Shown here: positions 4,364 to 7,218 of the stretch, piece by piece
Position numbering within the stretch: position 1 is the stretch's first letter
How the letters are laid out: the number at the start of each line of letters is the position of its first letter
Assembly (NCBI GenBank): GCA_000998025.1
Contig: LCJG01000061.1
Coordinates: 1 to 7,218, forward strand
DNA length: 7,218 nucleotides
Reading direction: 5' to 3'
From: Candidatus Collierbacteria bacterium GW2011_GWB1_44_6
Lineage (GTDB): Bacteria > Patescibacteriota > Microgenomatia > UBA1400 > MFAQ01
Made by a program: the position numbers and the translations under genes
Notes under the pieces: model-generated
Databases searched by the model: none
Told to the model about the DNA's origin: nothing
The model's input: the letters and a program-made list of their open reading frames with translations, nothing else

Positions 4364-4840
4364 ATGTACCAACAAATTTTTGAACTCCATTCCGACATTC
4401 TCAAGGCGCTCTCTCACCCAAAGCGTCTGGAAATCGTGCATTTACTGCGCAACCATTCCCTTACGGTTACCGAGATCCAGGAAATGCTTGATCTCCCTCA
4501 AGCCAATCTCAGTCAACATCTTCAGATTTTGAGAGAAAACAAAATCGTCAGTCCTACCAAACTTGGCAAACAAATCTATTACCACGTCACCCACTCGAAC
4601 TTTATCAAGGCCTGCGATCTTATCCGCGAAATCCTTTTTGAGAGACATCAGCAGGACCCCAAATTCAACCAAGATCTGAGATCCAATATCTCTGATCTCT
4701 TACCCATCGGCATTGATCCAGTCTGCGGCATGCGTCTCACCAAACGTTCCGCTGCTTTTGCTCACGAGACAGACGGCGTCACTCACTACTTCTGTGCCTC
4801 CGGCTGCCTCGAAAAATTCAAATCTCAAAATGTCCATTAA
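4364..4840 (+). CDS. ArsR-family metal sensor fused to a YHS domain (158 aa)
   Basis: Residues 11-80 form the winged helix of ArsR/SmtB repressors: ALSHPKRLEIVHLLR, then LTVTEIQEMLDLPQANLSQHLQILRENKIV as recognition helix region, and the wing KLGKQIYYHV. Residues about 117-153 form a YHS/TRASH-like metal-binding domain with DPVCGM (C121) and HYFCASGCLEKF (C144, C148). The classical ELCVCDL metal site of ArsR is absent, so the C-terminal Cys residues probably sense the metal. The frame is open back to 4166, but that part crosses the small RNA 3 terminator, promoter, operator and structured leader. The ATG at 4364 starts exactly where ArsR homology starts, so it is preferred despite lacking an SD. 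It lies upstream of copA in the same direction. Likely role: metal-relieved repressor of its own operator and perhaps of copA; copper is the inferred ligand. Confidence 0.88.
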   Translation: MYQQIFELHSDILKALSHPKRLEIVHLLRNHSLTVTEIQEMLDLPQANLSQHLQILRENKIVSPTKLGKQIYYHVTHSNFIKACDLIREILFERHQQDPKFNQDLRSNISDLLPIGIDPVCGMRLTKRSAAFAHETDGVTHYFCASGCLEKFKSQNVH

Positions 4841-5026
4841 AAACGGACAACAGTGCGGGAGTGCAAGTCAAGTTGAAAATTTTTTATATAGAATTTCGCA
4901 GTGTTCTACCCATAAGAAAAAGATTGCGCAAAGCGAAAAAGCTGGTTTCTTTGTACCCAAAGAATTTTTCGCTGCAAGTCAGGACGGGTTTTGCGCTGGC
5001 AAAACAGCGTCCGTTTTTTCGAATGG
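4834..5026. repeat. Foldable inter-gene element with imperfect terminal inverted repeats
   Basis: CCATT (4834-4838) plus AAAAACGGAC (4839-4848) is complementary to GTCCGTTTTT (5009-5018) plus AATGG (5022-5026), with a 3-nt bulge. CAGTGC (4851-4856) can also pair with GCGCTG (4993-4998). Inside is a long hairpin: AGCGAAAAA (4932-4940)/TTTTTCGCT (4965-4973), extended inward by TTCTTTG (4947-4953)/CAAAGAA (4958-4964) and outward by TTGC/GCAA. TGCAAGTCA is directly repeated at 4862-4870 and 4973-4981. The left end overlaps the last codons of the regulator gene. It could be a MITE-like insertion or a structured RNA controlling copA. A frame open from GTG 4861 to 5082 exists, but it lies wholly in these structures and lacks an SD, so no gene is called. 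Confidence 0.5.
4982..5019 (+). terminator. Intrinsic terminator between the regulator gene and copA
   Basis: GGACG (4982-4986)/CGTCC (5008-5012) encloses a perfect GTTTTGC (4988-4994)/GCAAAAC (4999-5005) hairpin with loop GCTG, followed by six T (5014-5019). Its 3' arm is also part of the long-range stem with 4839-4848, so the two structures exclude each other. It stands about 85 nt before the copA start. Confidence 0.7.
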
Positions 5027-5104
5027 GTGAACACGAAAGAAATAATGAAAAATTTTCCTTCAACTTGCAAAAAAACAGTTAACAATCACAATTAAATAAG
5101 AAAT

Positions 5105-7218
5105 ATGACCAAAACAACCGTCCCAGTTATCGGCATGGACTGCGCCTCCTGCTCAAATATAGTCAACCGCGCCATCAAAAAAACCCCCGGTGTTATTAGT
5201 AGCAATGTCAGCATTGCTTCCAACAAAGCGGACATTGAGTTTGATCAGGAAAAGACCACTCTCGAAAAAATAAATGCCAACGTTAAAGAATATGGTTACT
5301 CACTCAACCTGACTCCCCCGGACCAAATGACAGACCACATGCATCACACGGGTGAAGAGCATGTCGCCATGCTCAAGAAACAAATCACCATTCTTTTCCC
5401 CGTTTCTCTCATTGTTTTCTTCCTCATGCTTTGGGACGCTCTTAGTCGCTACGCACCCGGCTTCCCCATGTTCATCATTCCCATGAACATCTTCAATACA
5501 GTTCTTGCCGTCCTATCTACTTTGACCTTACTATTCTTCGGACGTGAGTTCCTTGCCGCTATTCCCAGATTCGCCAAAACAAAAGTAGCCAACATGGATA
5601 CTCTTATCGGCATCGGTTCCGTCGCCGCCTACCTATACTCTCTCTTCGTCATTTTCCTTCCCGATATGGCCATGAGTCTCAAACTTCCTGAGACAACTTA
5701 CTTTGATGTCGTTATCGTCGTCATTGGTTTCATTAAGTTTGGCAAATACCTGGAGGCAAACTCAAAACAAAAAACCGGCCAAGCCATCAAAGAACTTCTA
5801 AAGCTATCTGCCAAAGTCGCTCTCATCGAAAGGAGTGGTAAAGAAATAGAAATCGGTATCGACGCCGTTCAGATCGGTGATACTGTTATCGTCAAGCCGG
5901 GCGCCAAAATTCCGGTCGATGGCAAGATTATCGAAGGCCATACTTCTATCGACGAATCCATGATTACCGGCGAACCAATCCCGGTTGATAAATCAATTGG
6001 TGATTTAGTTACCAGTGGCACCATCAACAATCAAGGGTACATCAAGTTCCGTGCTGAAAAAGTCGGGTCCAGTACTTTGCTTTCTCAGATTATTAAAATG
6101 GTAGAGAACGCCCAGGGATCAAAAGCCCCCATCGAAAAGCTAGCTGATACCATCTCAGCCTACTTCGTTCCTGCTGTCTTAGGTCTTGCTCTTCTCGCTT
6201 TCCTGATTTGGTTTCTTTCCGGCAATCTATCTCTTGCCATCTCAGCCTTCGTCGGCATTCTGGTCATCGCCTGCCCTTGTGCTTTAGGCCTAGCTACCCC
6301 CACCGCCATCATTGTCGGCGTCGGCAAAGGCGCCCAAAACGGTATTCTAGTGAAAGACGCCGAAGTCCTGGAAAAGCTTCACAACATCAATACTGTGGTC
6401 TTCGATAAGACAGGCACTATCACGACCGGCAAACCCGTAGTCTCCACCGTCATCTCTACTTCCAAACAGTCCGAGGAAGAAATTATTTCTATCCTTGCCT
6501 CACTCGAAAAACAATCCGCCCACCCTTTAGCCCAAGCTATCGTCAACTACGCGCACCATCCATCATTGCGAGGAGCAAACGCGACGAAGCAATCTATAAA
6601 AATTCACACGATCCAAAACTTCAAAGACATACCTGGCAAAGGCATTTCCGGTCAGTTTAAAAACAAGAGATACTTGGCGGGCAACATGACGCTACTAAAG
6701 GAACACAAAGTCGATTACGACGAAAAAGACATCAAAGAATACACCAGTAAAGGCATGACTCCAGTCTTCCTGATCAGTGGCCAGTCCTTACTCGGTGCCG
6801 TCTTCATTTCCGACACCTTAAAGAATGAATCCAGGCAGGCCATCTCCGATCTGCACAAGATGGGAGTTAAAACAGTCATGTTGACAGGCGACGATCACGA
6901 TACAGCAGCCTACATTGCAAGAGAAGCCGGTATCGACCGCATTTATGCTCAGGTACTTCCGGGCGACAAAGCCCGCATCATCAATCAGATAAAAGTCGAA
7001 GGCAACAAAGTCGCCATGGTCGGAGATGGAGTAAATGACTCACCCGCTCTAGCCACCGCCGATGTCGGTATCGCTATAGGCGCGGGCACGAATGTGGCCA
7101 TCGAATCGGCTGGCATCATTCTATTCAAAAGCGACCCGCGGGACATCGTGAAAATCGTGCGCCTGTCGCGGCTCACCTATTCGAAAATGCTCCAGAATCT
7201 TTTTTGGGCGACCGGATA
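5105..7218 (+). CDS. copA: Copper-exporting P1B-1 ATPase CopA, 3' partial, with in-frame repeat
   Basis: Membrane pump that exports Cu(I) using ATP; 704 residues are present and the last two membrane helices lie beyond the window. Order: N-terminal HMA domain with GMDCASC (C13, C16), a His/Met linker around 75-86 (DQMTDHMHH), helices near 93-112, 128-146, 165-186 and 200-217. Next come the actuator TGE (288-290), helices near 353-374 and 380-402 with the CPC metal site (390-392), the phosphorylation motif DKTGT (434-438), HP (473-474), TGD (594-596) and GDGVND (640-645). CPC places it in the Cu(I) class. The ATP-binding domain carries an in-frame palindromic repeat at residues 486-497, where relatives have a short turn. 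The start ATG has no good SD, and no clear promoter is seen after the preceding terminator (weak TTGCAA near 5065), so cotranscription with the regulator gene through conditional termination is plausible. Confidence 0.95.
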   Translation, partial: MTKTTVPVIGMDCASCSNIVNRAIKKTPGVISSNVSIASNKADIEFDQEKTTLEKINANVKEYGYSLNLTPPDQMTDHMHHTGEEHVAMLKKQITILFPVSLIVFFLMLWDALSRYAPGFPMFIIPMNIFNTVLAVLSTLTLLFFGREFLAAIPRFAKTKVANMDTLIGIGSVAAYLYSLFVIFLPDMAMSLKLPETTYFDVVIVVIGFIKFGKYLEANSKQKTGQAIKELLKLSAKVALIERSGKEIEIGIDAVQIGDTVIVKPGAKIPVDGKIIEGHTSIDESMITGEPIPVDKSIGDLVTSGTINNQGYIKFRAEKVGSSTLLSQIIKMVENAQGSKAPIEKLADTISAYFVPAVLGLALLAFLIWFLSGNLSLAISAFVGILVIACPCALGLATPTAIIVGVGKGAQNGILVKDAEVLEKLHNINTVVFDKTGTITTGKPVVSTVISTSKQSEEEIISILASLEKQSAHPLAQAIVNYAHHPSLRGANATKQSIKIHTIQNFKDIPGKGISGQFKNKRYLAGNMTLLKEHKVDYDEKDIKEYTSKGMTPVFLISGQSLLGAVFISDTLKNESRQAISDLHKMGVKTVMLTGDDHDTAAYIAREAGIDRIYAQVLPGDKARIINQIKVEGNKVAMVGDGVNDSPALATADVGIAIGAGTNVAIESAGIILFKSDPRDIVKIVRLSRLTYSKMLQNLFWATG
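6563..6594 (+). repeat. Type A palindromic repeat unit inside copA
   Basis: The unit begins TCATTGCGAGGAG (identical over 13 nt to the radA unit at 273-285), then CGACG and GCAATC, with arms ATTGC (6565-6569) and GCAAT (6589-6593). It is read in frame as SLRGANATKQS between VNYA and the conserved FKDIPGKGI segment of the ATP-binding domain. It is one base shorter in its middle than the radA unit, so the two are read in the same frame on the left but in different frames on the right. Confidence 0.8.

Noticed and set aside
4861..5082. 73-residue basic frame starting with GTG between the regulator and copA.
   Set aside because: It lies entirely within perfect inverted repeats and an intrinsic terminator, has no SD, and the product resembles nothing I know. 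Structure explains the sequence better than coding.
5065..5093. Possible separate copA promoter (TTGCAA and ACAATT).
   Set aside because: The -10 is poor and would place the transcript start almost at the ATG. It is not strong enough to annotate.

Overview
The window reads as a chromosomal segment of an uncultured bacterium. Compact monocistronic units, several ORFan proteins, mixed use of Shine-Dalgarno sites and dispersed repeats sitting inside conserved genes would suit a Patescibacteria/CPR-type genome. That placement is an inference; no taxonomic marker is decisive.

Left part (1-2544). The window opens inside radA (RecA-like recombination/repair ATPase with a Lon-like C-terminal domain). 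This radA carries an in-frame insert of about 40 codons, made largely of two palindromic repeat units, right after the Walker A helix. After it come two related genes of unknown function that overlap by ATGA. The second is broken by an in-frame TAG, although homology to its neighbour continues beyond the stop. A rho-independent terminator closes this block.

Middle (2545-3418). A single hypothetical gene has its own sigma70-type promoter, a hairpin-bearing leader, a good ribosome binding site and a strong terminator.

Right part (3419-7218) looks like a copper/metal handling locus. It holds a minus-strand DUF378-type small membrane protein with a Met/Cys/Lys-rich tail, an ArsR-family regulator fused to a YHS metal-binding domain, and a CopA-type P1B-1 copper ATPase cut by the window end. 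Interleaved with these are three short units that look like small RNA genes (about 3482-3562, 3969-4055, 4101-4184). Each has TTGACA, a 17-nt spacer, a TAYAWW -10, a TTAGC start region five nt further on, and a terminator hairpin with a GCAA loop, a GGAG arm and a bulged T at the same place. The third appears to fold into three successive hairpins, all with GCAA tetraloops. I do not recognise this RNA family and consider it the best candidate for an undescribed element.

The regulator is preceded by a promoter whose -10 is overlapped by a perfect 8-4-8 inverted repeat typical of ArsR operators, then by a GC-rich, highly foldable leader flanked by a 9-bp direct repeat. Between regulator and copA lies a second foldable block of about 190 bp containing an intrinsic terminator plus a mutually exclusive long-range stem, so copA could be controlled by conditional termination. 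A unit related to the radA repeat is also embedded in frame in the copA ATP-binding domain. This indicates a mobile palindromic repeat, like the Rickettsia palindromic elements, that tolerates insertion into essential-type genes.
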